Below the pieces are notes generated by a model. That model was not told the DNA's origin and made no database searches. It saw only the letters and a list, made by a program, of their open reading frames with translations. From an uncultured Flavobacteriaceae bacterium (GTDB lineage: Bacteria; Bacteroidota; Bacteroidia; Flavobacteriales; Flavobacteriaceae), in the NCBI GenBank assembly GCA_938011315.1, contig CALLUG010000018.1, positions 1-64,000 of the forward strand: a stretch of 64,000 nt of DNA, written 5' to 3'. Shown here one piece after another: positions 27,282 through 36,643 of the stretch. The position numbers and the translations under genes are program-made. Numbering within the stretch: position 1 is the stretch's first letter; each line of letters begins with the position of its first letter.

Positions 27282-28046
27282 TTAAAAGCCTTCAAAAACG
27301 CCAAGTCCAAATAAGGCAAAGTCGTATTTTACTGGGTCTATGGGATCTAATTTCCGAAGTGTATGGTCTAGCTCAAGCAAAGCTTTGGCATCGTTTTGCC
27401 GTCGTGTTAATAAGCCTAGTTTGCGAGCTACATTTCCAGAATGCACATCTAGAGGGCAGGAGAGGAGTGTGGGAGAAATGGTATGCCATATCCCAAAATC
27501 TACACCTTTATTATCGTTTCTAATCATCCATCGTAAAAACATATTAATTCGCTTTGCTGCCGAATTTTTTAGAGGGTCACTAATATGCTTTTGCGTACGC
27601 TGTAAGTGTTCAATTTCAAAAAATAGTTGTTTTAATCTATGAATTGCATATTGTAAGGAGCTGTCTTTGATGTGTTTAAAAAAGACAGATTGTAGTCCTC
27701 CGTGATTTGTGTAAATATGTTGAAGTCCTTTTATAAAACTTATAAAATCTGTTCCATTAAAGGTGCGATGAACAAAAGAGCTTAAAGCTTGCAAATCGGA
27801 ATCTTTATGAGACATCACAAAATGATAGGGTGCATTATCTAGTAATTGCATCATTCGTTTTGCATTGTTAATAATACTTTTTCTGTTACCCCAAGCAATA
27901 GTAGCTGTTAAAAAACCAGCAATTTCTATATCTTCTTTTAGTTTAAATTGATGCGGAATTTGTATAGGGTCACTATCAATAAATTTGGGATTATTGTATA
28001 GTGCAACCTTTGTATCTAAAAATTCTTTGAGTTCTAATTGCAGCAT
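27282..28046 (-). CDS. TIGR02757 family protein
   Basis: A 254-residue protein of a family found mainly in Bacteroidota, with recognisable segments DPIQIPHQFKLKEDIEIAGF, RRINMFLRWMIRNDNKGVDFGIW-like core (KRINMFLRWMIRNDNKG) and PLDVHSGNVARKLGLL. The last two resemble helix-hairpin-helix glycosylase pieces, but the function is unknown. It follows the redoxin gene by 28 bases and is probably co-transcribed. Confidence 0.85.
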   Translation of the reverse strand: MLQLELKEFLDTKVALYNNPKFIDSDPIQIPHQFKLKEDIEIAGFLTATIAWGNRKSIINNAKRMMQLLDNAPYHFVMSHKDSDLQALSSFVHRTFNGTDFISFIKGLQHIYTNHGGLQSVFFKHIKDSSLQYAIHRLKQLFFEIEHLQRTQKHISDPLKNSAAKRINMFLRWMIRNDNKGVDFGIWHTISPTLLSCPLDVHSGNVARKLGLLTRRQNDAKALLELDHTLRKLDPIDPVKYDFALFGLGVFEGF

Positions 28047-28074
28047 ACTTAGATTAAGGCAATTTAGTTTTGTT

Positions 28075-28626
28075 TTAATCCCATTTAATACTACAACCTA
28101 TACTTGGGTGTTGTTGGCTAGGGACTGTTTTGCCTTCAATAATGCAATCTAAAGCTGAGGATAAGTCTATACCTGTAGCACTGCCTAAGTTTGGTCTAGT
28201 GTGGTCAAAACGTCCTCTATAAACACAGTTTAAATGCCTATTAAATACAAAAAAATCTGGAGTGCATTCGGCACCGTAAGCTTTTGCAACCTCTTGCGTT
28301 TCGTCGTATAGATAAGGAAACGGATAGTTTTCTTTTTGTGCAACTTGTGTCATATATTCTGGACCATCTTCTGGGTGTGTTTTTACACTGTTGCTACTAA
28401 TAGCAATAAACTTCACACCTTTTTCTTGATACGTATTGGCTACATTAACTAATGCCGAGTTGATATGATGCACAAAAGGGCAGTGATTGCAAATAAACAT
28501 AATTACCGTTGCAACCTCACCTTTTTCTTTAGCCAAGCTAAGTACGTTTTGTGATGTTGTGTCGAGTAAATTAAAGTTAGGTGCTTTGGTTTGCAAAGCC
28601 ATCATATTAGATTCTACTAAGGCCAT
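28075..28626 (-). CDS. Thioredoxin-fold redoxin (AhpC/TSA-like)
   Basis: A 183-residue thioredoxin-fold protein. The active-site region is IMFICNHCPFVHHIN with a CxxC pair (about 46 and 49), followed by GVKFIAISSNS and the cis-Pro segment CTPDFFVF. Length and motifs fit cytosolic thiol-disulfide or peroxiredoxin-like proteins of unknown partner. No signal peptide. First gene of the pair with TIGR02757. Confidence 0.85.
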   Translation of the reverse strand: MALVESNMMALQTKAPNFNLLDTTSQNVLSLAKEKGEVATVIMFICNHCPFVHHINSALVNVANTYQEKGVKFIAISSNSVKTHPEDGPEYMTQVAQKENYPFPYLYDETQEVAKAYGAECTPDFFVFNRHLNCVYRGRFDHTRPNLGSATGIDLSSALDCIIEGKTVPSQQHPSIGCSIKWD

Positions 28627-28698
28627 AATAGTATTATATTATGTAGTACAAGGTAATACTATTTTTGGTATTCTGAAAAGACTTGTTACAAAATACAA

Positions 28699-28730
28699 AA
28701 AAAAGACTGCCTTTTCAAGCAGCCTCTTTT
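28699..28730 (-). terminator. Terminator of the btuB-like gene
   Basis: On the minus strand AAAAGAGGCTGC pairs imperfectly with GGCAGTCTTTT and is followed by a run of T. It lies 33 nt after the receptor stop codon and before the redoxin gene. Confidence 0.7.
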
Positions 28731-28762
28731 AGGGGTACTAACTTTTTATGTTATACCAATTA

Positions 28763-30634
28763 TTATAAATTGAGTTGTAGGCCAACTCTCACGTTTGCGC
28801 CTTTAGTGGTAAACCCAAACACGTCTTGATAATCTTCGTTAAAAAGGTTGTCTACACTACCAAAAAAGCGAACTAATTTATTGGCCAGCGTATGACTAAA
28901 GTATAGGTTTACGAGCGTAAAACTGTCTAGTGTTACTTCTGTTGCTGGGAAATCTCTAAAATCGTTAGCCAAGCGGTCGTCGGTAAATTGACCTGAAATA
29001 GATGCAAAGGTACGCTTAGAAAATGTATAACCTAAAGAGAGATTAAATTTATTTTCAGGGATTAAGATACCAGCATCGTCTTCATTGTCTATAAATGTAT
29101 AGTTAACGTTAAGAGCTAAATTTTGTATTGGGTTATAGCTAGCCTCAAATTCTATTCCGCTAGTATTTACAGCTTCTGTAGCATTAAAAAAGCCGTCTGT
29201 AAAATCGAAAAGTATCACATCGTCTTCTTCTCTGTCAAAATACAAAGCAGAGGCTCTAAAATTAGATCCATATTTTAGTTCTAAGCCTAGTTCTATGGTT
29301 AAGTTTTCTTCAGGATCTAAATCTGGGTTAGGCCCAAAAGCTCCAAATAACTGCGATAAGGATGGTGTAATAAAAGACGTACTATAAGATCCAAATACTT
29401 TTAGATAGTTGTTGCTATCAAATTTATAAGTGTATGATGGATTAAAGTTATAAGTAAAATTTGTACCATACTCACTATGATTATTAAGTCGTGCTCCTGC
29501 GTTTATATTTAATCCAAACTTAGATACATAAACAGCATTTACATAAGGGTCTATAATATTAAAATCTTCAGTATCGTCAAAGTCCACCTCATTATTTATA
29601 ATATTAAGACCAATAATAGTATAAAATGCTGTGTTAAAAGTGTATTTGTTGTAAGCATCCAATATAAAATTATCAGCTTGCGCTGTAAAAGGAAAATCGG
29701 ATATAAATTCTCTTTCAAACTTGCTATATGATGCGTTTAAATTAACACTCCCGTTAGTATATGTATATTTAGATGAAAGGCCTACGCGATATTGATCGCT
29801 TGTAAATTCATTTCCGCTGGCATCTAGAAATGATCCCCCATCAAAATCAGAATTAATATCAGTAATGTTTCCAAAAATATTCAAATCAAATGCGTCAGAA
29901 AAGTGATAGCCTAAATTTACATCTAAGCTATATCTAGAAAAAGCATCGCGCTCTGCATTGTCTGCAATAGCGGCAGAAATACCGTCAGAAAATTGATGGT
30001 TAAATGCCGTTTTATAATTAAATTTACGATTTACAGTTCCGCTTATGTTTACGCCATTAGTGAAATCTGCAATATCAAAATCTTGATCATCCTGAGATTG
30101 ATTTGTACCAATACTTGAGTTTATAGTAGCACTAATGGTATTTTTTTCGGCTTGTTTTGTACTAATATTAATTACGGCTGCCGCAGCACCACTACCATAG
30201 AGTGTACTTGCTGCTCCTTTTATAATTTCAATAGTATCAATATTGCCTAACGATAGTAAACGTAGGTCGTACTCACCATTAACTTGTGAGGGGTCAGAAA
30301 CCTGTACGCCATCGATAATAACTAAGACTTGCCTATTTCTTCCGCCACGAACAAATACGCCTAAGTTTTGCCCTGCGTTACTTCTACTTCCATTAATTTC
30401 TATACCAGATTTTGTGTTAATTAGCTCGGCAACTGTGCGCCCTTGATTGCGCTCAATTTCTGCTCTAGAAATTTTAATAACTGTTTTTCCTGAATTTTCG
30501 CGTTTTAGTTCAAAACGTGAGTCTGTAATTACGACTTCATCTAAGGTTTCGGTTTTTGTTTGTTCTTCTTGTGCAGACGCAAACATTGACAGCAGCATAC
30601 CTAATGCTAAACATCCATTTGTTGTTTTGTTCAT
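28763..30634 (-). CDS. btuB: TonB-dependent receptor, cobalamin (BtuB-like)
   Basis: A 623-residue outer-membrane receptor. Signal peptide to about 21 (FASAQE), plug domain at about 35-150 (LDEVVITDSRFE; GKTVIKISRAEIERNQGRTVAELI; GRNRQVLVIIDGVQVSDPSQ; GAASTLYGSGAAAAVINI) and a beta-barrel to the end, finishing in VRVGLQLNL. Substrate assignment to vitamin B12 rests mainly on the cobalamin riboswitch in its leader (30715-30895); length and plug also suit BtuB. Energy would come from TonB-ExbBD encoded elsewhere. No B12 ABC transporter genes are next to it. Confidence 0.92.
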   Translation of the reverse strand: MNKTTNGCLALGMLLSMFASAQEEQTKTETLDEVVITDSRFELKRENSGKTVIKISRAEIERNQGRTVAELINTKSGIEINGSRSNAGQNLGVFVRGGRNRQVLVIIDGVQVSDPSQVNGEYDLRLLSLGNIDTIEIIKGAASTLYGSGAAAAVINISTKQAEKNTISATINSSIGTNQSQDDQDFDIADFTNGVNISGTVNRKFNYKTAFNHQFSDGISAAIADNAERDAFSRYSLDVNLGYHFSDAFDLNIFGNITDINSDFDGGSFLDASGNEFTSDQYRVGLSSKYTYTNGSVNLNASYSKFEREFISDFPFTAQADNFILDAYNKYTFNTAFYTIIGLNIINNEVDFDDTEDFNIIDPYVNAVYVSKFGLNINAGARLNNHSEYGTNFTYNFNPSYTYKFDSNNYLKVFGSYSTSFITPSLSQLFGAFGPNPDLDPEENLTIELGLELKYGSNFRASALYFDREEDDVILFDFTDGFFNATEAVNTSGIEFEASYNPIQNLALNVNYTFIDNEDDAGILIPENKFNLSLGYTFSKRTFASISGQFTDDRLANDFRDFPATEVTLDSFTLVNLYFSHTLANKLVRFFGSVDNLFNEDYQDVFGFTTKGANVRVGLQLNL

Positions 30635-30714
30635 TTTTAATGATTAATTAGATCGAGAAAAGCATATCTTTTATACTTAAAACTTTTATCCCGAAAGTTT
30701 AACTTATTATTGTG

Positions 30715-30895
30715 TTGAATATGGCAGGTATCCTGGCTTTCATCTTATTATTTGGTCTTCCCAGAAGTAAGTTCCAGTGACATTAAGGCTAATAATAAGT
30801 ATCTGCAATGCAGACTAAGAATACAGTTGCGGGAACAGCTCTGGATTTTAACCAGATTCCCTTTTAAGTCTAAATGTTTTGTGTAAAAAAAATAG
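30715..30895 (-). ncRNA. Cobalamin riboswitch
   Basis: Read on the minus strand: AAGGGAATCTGGTTAAAATC, CCAGAGCTGTTCCCGCAACTGTA (the highly conserved core, about 30858-30822), a CACTGG...GGGAAGACC arm, GATGAAAGCC, and the B12 box GCCAGGATACCTGCC at about 30738-30724. These are the ordered conserved elements of the B12 riboswitch. It ends ~80 nt before the receptor ATG. Binding of adenosyl- or related cobalamin should switch the receptor gene off, probably at translation, since no clear terminator was seen. Confidence 0.93.
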
Positions 30896-30911
30896 ACACC
30901 AAAATTCGACG

Positions 30912-30919
30912 CGAATATA
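30912..30919 (-). promoter_or_regulatory. Promoter -7 element of the riboswitch-btuB transcript
   Basis: Reads TATATTCG on the minus strand, one mismatch to TAnnTTTG, placing the start near 30907, just before the aptamer. Confidence 0.45.
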
Positions 30920-31069
30920 CTACCTATTTTTTAATAAAAACACTTGCGTTTAAACTATTATTTTTAAAAAATTGTACTTAATAAGTAAGGTGTAAAGCAA
31001 CTTTAAAAACACCATTACAAAAGCATATAATTAATCGTAATCACTATAATAGAATATAATTTTTAGTAG

Positions 31070-31077
31070 TAGTTTTG
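31070..31077 (+). promoter_or_regulatory. Promoter -7 element (TAGTTTTG)
   Basis: A perfect TAnnTTTG, 30 nt before the ATG of the TruA-like gene at 31108. Confidence 0.5.
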
Positions 31078-31107
31078 TGTATTTAATTTACTCATATTAT
31101 TGCATTA

Positions 31108-31896
31108 ATGTTTAATACAAAACACTATTTTTATCTTATAAAAGTGCAGTATTTAGGATATCGTTTTCATGGTTGGCAAAAACAACCTAAGCTTAAAACC
31201 ATACACCTAATGATTGATCGTACGCTTAATTATATTCTACAAGGAGCAGCATTTAAGACCTTAGGTTCTGGACGTACGGACGCAATGGTTTCGGCAGAAG
31301 AGGCTGCTTTTCAGCTTTTTTTGAATGCGCCTATAGTAGATTTAGATGCTTTTTTGGATTTATTTAATTATAACTTGCCTCAAGATATTCGTGGTTTAGC
31401 TATAAAAAAAATAACAGACCCTAAGTTTAATATTATACAAAGTTCTAAAGTAAAAGAATACATATACTTATTTACACACGGGCAAAAACAACACCCATTT
31501 TGTGCGCCTATAATGACAACTATTTTAGATCAACTCGATATAGCACTTATGCAAGAAGGGGCTAAGTTGTTTGAAGGTACACATAATTTTAAAAGTTATT
31601 GCTACAAAGCCACAAACCATGGAGTGTATCAACGCACTTTATTGTCTTGCACATTAGAAAGAAACCAAATGTATAAAGCAAGTTTTTTTCCAGAACACTC
31701 CTATGTATTGCGCGTTAGAGGTAAAGGATTTATGAGAAATCAAATTCGTATAATGATGGGAATTTTATTAGAACTTGGTAGAGGCAATACTGACTTAGAG
31801 TACATAAAACACAGCTTAAGCACAGAAAGTAAAGAAAAATTAAGTTGCATTGCTCCTGCATCTGGGTTGATATTGCATAAGATTGATTTTGAATAA
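31108..31896 (+). CDS. Divergent TruA-like pseudouridine synthase
   Basis: A 262-residue TruA-fold protein. It keeps the catalytic Asp in GSGRTDAMVSA (about 58) where canonical TruA has GRTDAGVHA, and the entry motif GYRFHGWQKQPKLKT. It also keeps MRNQIRIMMGILLELGRG. Several usual positions differ, and a canonical truA is present at 48998-49744, so this is a paralogue that may act on another tRNA position or RNA. Target unknown. The DUF2461 gene follows after 68 bases. Confidence 0.82.
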   Translation: MFNTKHYFYLIKVQYLGYRFHGWQKQPKLKTIHLMIDRTLNYILQGAAFKTLGSGRTDAMVSAEEAAFQLFLNAPIVDLDAFLDLFNYNLPQDIRGLAIKKITDPKFNIIQSSKVKEYIYLFTHGQKQHPFCAPIMTTILDQLDIALMQEGAKLFEGTHNFKSYCYKATNHGVYQRTLLSCTLERNQMYKASFFPEHSYVLRVRGKGFMRNQIRIMMGILLELGRGNTDLEYIKHSLSTESKEKLSCIAPASGLILHKIDFE

Positions 31897-31964
31897 AATT
31901 TAGAACACCTTAAAAAAAAGCTAATCAACTTGCTTTTTGTAATTTAGTAAAAAATATATAGGAC

Positions 31965-32642
31965 ATGATTAATTGCATTCCCAAAGAAACATTCAACTTT
32001 TTTAAATCCTTAGAAGTTAATAATAATAAAGAATGGTTTGCAGAGCATAAAAATGAATTTAAAACAATACAAACTCAAGTGAAAGTATTTTATGCTGCAA
32101 TTAAAGAAGCTCTAAACGAGCATGATGAGGTTGATGCTTTTAAGCTATTTCGTATTTACAGAGACTTGCGGTTTTCTAAAAATAAAACGCCTTACAAAAC
32201 GCATTTTGGAGGCTCGTTTAATAGAAAAAAACCAAAATTAAGGGGGAGTTATTACCTCCGTATTTCTCCAAACAATCAGTCGTTTATTGCTTGCGGATTT
32301 TGGGAACCTAATAAAGAAGATTTGTTTAGAATACGTAAAGAGTTAGAGTTGGATGCATATGAGTTTAGAGAGATTATTACCAATAAAGCATTTAAAAATG
32401 TTTGGGGTAGTTTACAAGGCGACGAATTAAAATCTGCACCGCGAGGCTTTAATAAAACGCATCCTGCAATAGATTTGATACGTAAAAAGCAATTTATATT
32501 TATTAAACCCTATACAGATAAGGAAGTATTGAACGTTTCTTTTTTAGAAGATATTAATAACGCTTTTGGGCTTATACGCCCGTATTTTGATTATATGAGC
32601 GATGTGCTTACAACCAATCTTAATGGCGAGTCGATATTATAG
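31965..32642 (+). CDS. DUF2461 family protein (TIGR02453)
   Basis: A 225-residue cytosolic protein with the family's clear marks: ETFNFFKSLEVNNNKEWF (start), FRIYRDLRFSKNKTPYKTHFGG (about 63-84) and YYLRISPNNQSFIACGFWEP. Length matches the family (about 220-230). Function unknown. Converges with the next gene with a 4-base gap. Confidence 0.9.
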   Translation: MINCIPKETFNFFKSLEVNNNKEWFAEHKNEFKTIQTQVKVFYAAIKEALNEHDEVDAFKLFRIYRDLRFSKNKTPYKTHFGGSFNRKKPKLRGSYYLRISPNNQSFIACGFWEPNKEDLFRIRKELELDAYEFREIITNKAFKNVWGSLQGDELKSAPRGFNKTHPAIDLIRKKQFIFIKPYTDKEVLNVSFLEDINNAFGLIRPYFDYMSDVLTTNLNGESIL

Positions 32643-32646
32643 TGCA

Positions 32647-33054
32647 CTAAGAATCTTTTTTTTCAAATAACTGCATATGGCTTAGCAGTCGCTCTTTTGC
32701 CATAGCAATAATGCGCTTGTTTAATGCCGATGAGTTTTTGGTGTAGCACTTATATTCTTCAATAGTGAATAGTGCAATAATTATATTTGTAATACTGTGT
32801 TTTAAACTAACATCTTTACTTATCGTATTTTTAATGTAGTCTGTACGCTGCTCTATAGAGAGTTTTAAAAATACATTTTTATGTGTTGTGATGTAGTTTT
32901 TAAAAATTTCAACCAATAATTCATGTTGTAGTTTTAAAATAGGACGAAGAGTCGTGTTTTGAAAACGTTCTTCAATACTTGTATTGTCAAGGACTAAAGC
33001 GCTTACAATTTTAGGGCGTATGCGTTGTAAATTATCAGACCTTTCGTTAGTCAT
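32647..33054 (-). CDS. Uncharacterised helical protein, Flavobacteriia type
   Basis: A 135-residue, mostly alpha-helical cytosolic protein with no signal peptide (SDNLQRIRPKIVSALVLDN; RPILKLQHELLVEIFKNYI; MAKERLLSHMQLF). I recall homologues in Flavobacteriia annotated as glyoxalase, but no glyoxalase metal ligands or beta-alpha-beta repeats can be seen, so that name should not be used. Function unknown. Confidence 0.65.
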   Translation of the reverse strand: MTNERSDNLQRIRPKIVSALVLDNTSIEERFQNTTLRPILKLQHELLVEIFKNYITTHKNVFLKLSIEQRTDYIKNTISKDVSLKHSITNIIIALFTIEEYKCYTKNSSALNKRIIAMAKERLLSHMQLFEKKDS

Positions 33055-33154
33055 TATACTAAAATTTTAGGGTTAAAAAGTGTCCAATAAATGCTATAAC
33101 TTACTGAAATATTGTAATTAACAAACATAATATGATAACCTGAACCTGCGAGTG

Positions 33155-34021
33155 TTAAAACGATCCTATAACTCCTATTTGATTTCCTGTAAATGCAAAG
33201 TTCCAAGAAATGTATTTTTCTTTTTTAACTCCCTCATCATAGTGATATGCTTTTTCTTTAAACAAAAACTTGTCGACAGCATCTACAACAGCAATGCTTA
33301 ACACGGTACTAACGGCAATATCAGTTAGCCAATGCGCTCCTGCAAACAAGCGAGATACTGGAGCAACAGCACCTAAGGTGTACACAATAGCTTTGTTCCA
33401 AGGGTTTTGAAATTGTTTGGCTATAGAGTGCGCTAGTGTTATGGATAGCACGGTGTGTCCTGAGGGAAAGGAATGAAACTCAGATCTGCCATCCCAAAGT
33501 CTAAAATCAGTACTATCTAGGTTATCAATATCTTGAGGTCGCGCTCTACCTACTAATGTTTTTGTGAAACTTTGCACAAGTCCTGTAGTAAATGAGGAGG
33601 CTATAATTAAAACACTTGTTTTTCGTATTTTTTCATTTTTTGTAAATAGTCCAAACCCGTAAAGTCCTGCGTTTGCAATAAAATATACTTGTGGGCTTCC
33701 AAATCGCGTTCCTGCTTCTTGAAAAAGATTAGGAACATTGGGCTCGTTACGTAAAAAAACCTCACTAATATCCTCGTCTGCCAATGATAAAGCTAAAGAG
33801 CTAAGCACTACAGTTCCTAGAGTTGTAAAGTCTTTCTTTTTCCAGAATAGGGGTCTAGAAAAAGAATACCCAACTCCCTTAATGCTTTGTTTTAAGTCGT
33901 AAAAAGCAAGTTTACCTATAGATGCTGTGTCTGCTGGTTTTTCTCCTCCTAAAATGCCTTGTGCGTTTATTTTAAAACTGCATAATAGTATGGTTAATAC
34001 TAAGATTGTTTTTTTTGTCAT
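33155..34021 (-). CDS. PAP2 superfamily phosphatase
   Basis: A 288-residue membrane protein with a signal peptide (cut near INAQG, about 21) and the three PAP2 motifs: KTLVGRARP (about 152), FPSGHT (about 183) and SRLFAGAHWLTDI (about 226). Such enzymes dephosphorylate lipid phosphates, for example undecaprenyl pyrophosphate or phosphatidic acid; the substrate is not determined here. It starts 8 bases after the pheT stop and may share its transcript. Confidence 0.88.
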   Translation of the reverse strand: MTKKTILVLTILLCSFKINAQGILGGEKPADTASIGKLAFYDLKQSIKGVGYSFSRPLFWKKKDFTTLGTVVLSSLALSLADEDISEVFLRNEPNVPNLFQEAGTRFGSPQVYFIANAGLYGFGLFTKNEKIRKTSVLIIASSFTTGLVQSFTKTLVGRARPQDIDNLDSTDFRLWDGRSEFHSFPSGHTVLSITLAHSIAKQFQNPWNKAIVYTLGAVAPVSRLFAGAHWLTDIAVSTVLSIAVVDAVDKFLFKEKAYHYDEGVKKEKYISWNFAFTGNQIGVIGSF

Positions 34022-34028
34022 AATAATG

Positions 34029-36455
34029 TTATCTTAATTCTGCGCCTAATTGATTTTTAAAATTGCTTTGTAGCTTGTTCATTATTTTATCAATTTGCTT
34101 GTCTGTAAGTGTTTTATGTTCGTCTTGAAATTTAAAACTTATTGCGTAGCTTTTTTTGCCTTTAGGAAGTTTGTCGCCTTCATATACATCAAATAAATTA
34201 ATGTGTTTTAGGAGTTTCTTTTCAGACTGTTTTGCTATAGAGTAAATAGACGAAAAGCTAATGTCTTTATTAACTAATAGGGCGAAGTCACGACGTACTT
34301 CTGGATATTTTGAAATGTCTTTAAATTTAACCGTATTGTGTTTTATGATATCTAAAATATTGTCCCAGTTAAAATCTGCAAAAAATACATCTTGAGAAAT
34401 ATTAAAATGGCTTAATATTTGTTTTTTTACGACTCCATATTCTACCAATTGTATTTGTTTAGAACTCGTGCCAACACCTTCATTAAAAATATCATTTTTA
34501 AAGGGCTTTTCGGTTAAGTCTGTGATCCCTAATCGGTCTAATATTGTGTTTACAATTCCTTTTAAATAAAAGAAATCTGCTTTAACTTGAGGTACACCCC
34601 AGTTTTCGTTAGTTGTATTTCCTGTAATGAATAGTGTAAAGTGCTTTTGTTCCTCACGTTTATCCTTGTATTGATGATAGGTTTTTCCTGTTTCAAACAA
34701 TTTGAGGTCACTTTGTTTTCTATTAATATTATAAGATATAGTTTCTAATCCAGAAAACAACATTGATTGACGCAGTACAGATAAGTCGTTGCTTAGAGGG
34801 TTTAATATACTAATATTGTGTTCATCTTTAAGTTGTTCACTTAGTGCAATATAATTGGGCGAGCTTAATGAATTTGTCATGATTTCAAAAAAACCTTGTG
34901 CAATTAATTGATTGGCTACAATGGTTTGAATTTTGTAATCTTCAATAGGCGAAATGTTAGAGATGGAAGCGTTTAGCTTATTCGTTGTAGCAATATTGTT
35001 ATAGCCGTACACACGCAAAATTTCTTCTATAATATCGGCTTCACGTTGTACATCGTTTCTGTATGCAGGTACGGTAAGGCCTAAACCTGTTTCTGTAACA
35101 TTATTTATTTTTATGTCTAAAGATGTTAGAATACTCTTTATGGTTTCTGTAGAAATGTCTTGACCGATAAGGTTTTTTGCATTTTCAAAACTAAAGCGTA
35201 CTTGAAAATCTTCTATTTTATTTGGATATAAATCCACAATATCGCTAGTAATTTCTCCACCGGCAATATCTTGTATTAGTAAGGCAGCTCTTTTAAGTGC
35301 GTACTCTGTAATGTTTGGGTCAACACCTCGTTCAAACCTGAATGATGCGTCTGTGCTTAGTCCGTGACGCTTTGCTGTTTTGCGAATACTAACAGGATTA
35401 AAATAAGCACTTTCTAAAAAAACACCAGTTGTATTTTTGGTTATTCCAGAATTTAATCCACCAAAAACTCCTGCAATACAAAGCGGCTTGTTGGCATCAC
35501 AAATCATGAGGTCTTCTTCGTGCAAATCTCGTTCGATACCATCTAGAGTTGTAAATTTTGTTCCTGTTTTTAAGGTTTTAACTTCAATCGTATTTCTTTC
35601 AATATTATGGCTATCAAAGGCGTGGAGGGGTTGTCCGAGTTCGTGCAGTACATAGTTAGTTGCATCTACAATATTATTAATAGGGCTTAGACCTATGGCT
35701 TTTAGCCTGTTTTGTAGCCACTGTGGGGAGTCCTCAACTTTAATACCAGAAATGGTTAGTCCACAGTAGCGTGGTGCTAGTTCTTTGTTAAGAACATTAA
35801 TATCTATCTTTAACGTTCTGTTTTCTACATGAAAAGCACTTACCGAAGGGGTAATTAATTCTTTTTTAATTTGCTGTTGTACGAGTCCTGCTTTTAGGTC
35901 TCTTGCCACGCCTAGATGGCTCATTGCGTCTGCACGGTTTGGTGTTAGCCCAATTTCAAAAACAGTATCATTTTCAATGTCAAAAACTTCAGAGGCTTTA
36001 GTTCCTACCTTGCTACTAGGATCTAGTACCATAATGCCATCGTGAGATTTTCCTAATCCCAATTCGTCTTCGGCGCATACCATACCTTGGCTTTCCTCAC
36101 CTCTAATTTTTCCTTTTTTAATTGTCCAAGGAGATCCATTTTCGTCGTATAAGGTAGTTCCTATAGTGGCAACGGCAACTTTTTGACCTGCTTCTATGTT
36201 AGGAGCACCACATACAATTTGTAGTTTTTTTTCTAACCCTATGTCTATAGTTGTTACTTTTAGTCGATCTGCATTTGGATGCTGTACGCAGGTTAATACT
36301 TCGCCGACAAGCACTCCTTCTAAGCCTCCTTTTACGGATTGATAGTTGCTAATTCCCTCAACTTCTAAACCTAGGTCGGTTAGTAATTCACTTGTTTTGT
36401 CGATACTCAAATCGATATTAATAAACTGTTTAAGCCAGTTGTATGAAATTTTCAT
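34029..36455 (-). CDS. pheT: Phenylalanine--tRNA ligase beta subunit
   Basis: An 808-residue PheT with the full domain series: N-terminal region and EMAP-like tRNA-binding domain (about 40-155, GVLVGEVLTCVQHPNADRL), B3/B4 editing domain (about 210-400), B5 (about 410-480), the synthetase-like core and a C-terminal FDX-ACB anticodon-binding domain (KYPEVRRDFALLVNKDISF to the end). It pairs with PheS, which is not in this window; the two genes are split, as usual in Bacteroidota. Confidence 0.97.
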   Translation of the reverse strand: MKISYNWLKQFINIDLSIDKTSELLTDLGLEVEGISNYQSVKGGLEGVLVGEVLTCVQHPNADRLKVTTIDIGLEKKLQIVCGAPNIEAGQKVAVATIGTTLYDENGSPWTIKKGKIRGEESQGMVCAEDELGLGKSHDGIMVLDPSSKVGTKASEVFDIENDTVFEIGLTPNRADAMSHLGVARDLKAGLVQQQIKKELITPSVSAFHVENRTLKIDINVLNKELAPRYCGLTISGIKVEDSPQWLQNRLKAIGLSPINNIVDATNYVLHELGQPLHAFDSHNIERNTIEVKTLKTGTKFTTLDGIERDLHEEDLMICDANKPLCIAGVFGGLNSGITKNTTGVFLESAYFNPVSIRKTAKRHGLSTDASFRFERGVDPNITEYALKRAALLIQDIAGGEITSDIVDLYPNKIEDFQVRFSFENAKNLIGQDISTETIKSILTSLDIKINNVTETGLGLTVPAYRNDVQREADIIEEILRVYGYNNIATTNKLNASISNISPIEDYKIQTIVANQLIAQGFFEIMTNSLSSPNYIALSEQLKDEHNISILNPLSNDLSVLRQSMLFSGLETISYNINRKQSDLKLFETGKTYHQYKDKREEQKHFTLFITGNTTNENWGVPQVKADFFYLKGIVNTILDRLGITDLTEKPFKNDIFNEGVGTSSKQIQLVEYGVVKKQILSHFNISQDVFFADFNWDNILDIIKHNTVKFKDISKYPEVRRDFALLVNKDISFSSIYSIAKQSEKKLLKHINLFDVYEGDKLPKGKKSYAISFKFQDEHKTLTDKQIDKIMNKLQSNFKNQLGAELR

Positions 36456-36481
36456 TCTTAAAAAAATGGTTTTTTAATTTG

Positions 36482-36489
36482 CAAATATA
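36482..36489 (-). promoter_or_regulatory. pheT promoter -7 element
   Basis: Reads TATATTTG on the minus strand, a perfect TAnnTTTG, 26 nt before the pheT ATG. Confidence 0.55.
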
Positions 36490-36643
36490 CTAATACTTGT
36501 TTGCTTAAAACGTGATAAAAAGGTTTTTTATACATCTGTTTTTGTTTTGTTTTTTGCATATAACATATTGATTAACATTGTTTTAAAATATTAATAGCTA
36601 TAGTTGTGAGTTCTAAGTTTTTTATAGTTAAACGACTAGGTGA

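Noticed and set aside
32647-33054. Annotation as glyoxalase
   Set aside because: Protein is all-helical in appearance and lacks the metal ligands and repeat of the glyoxalase fold.
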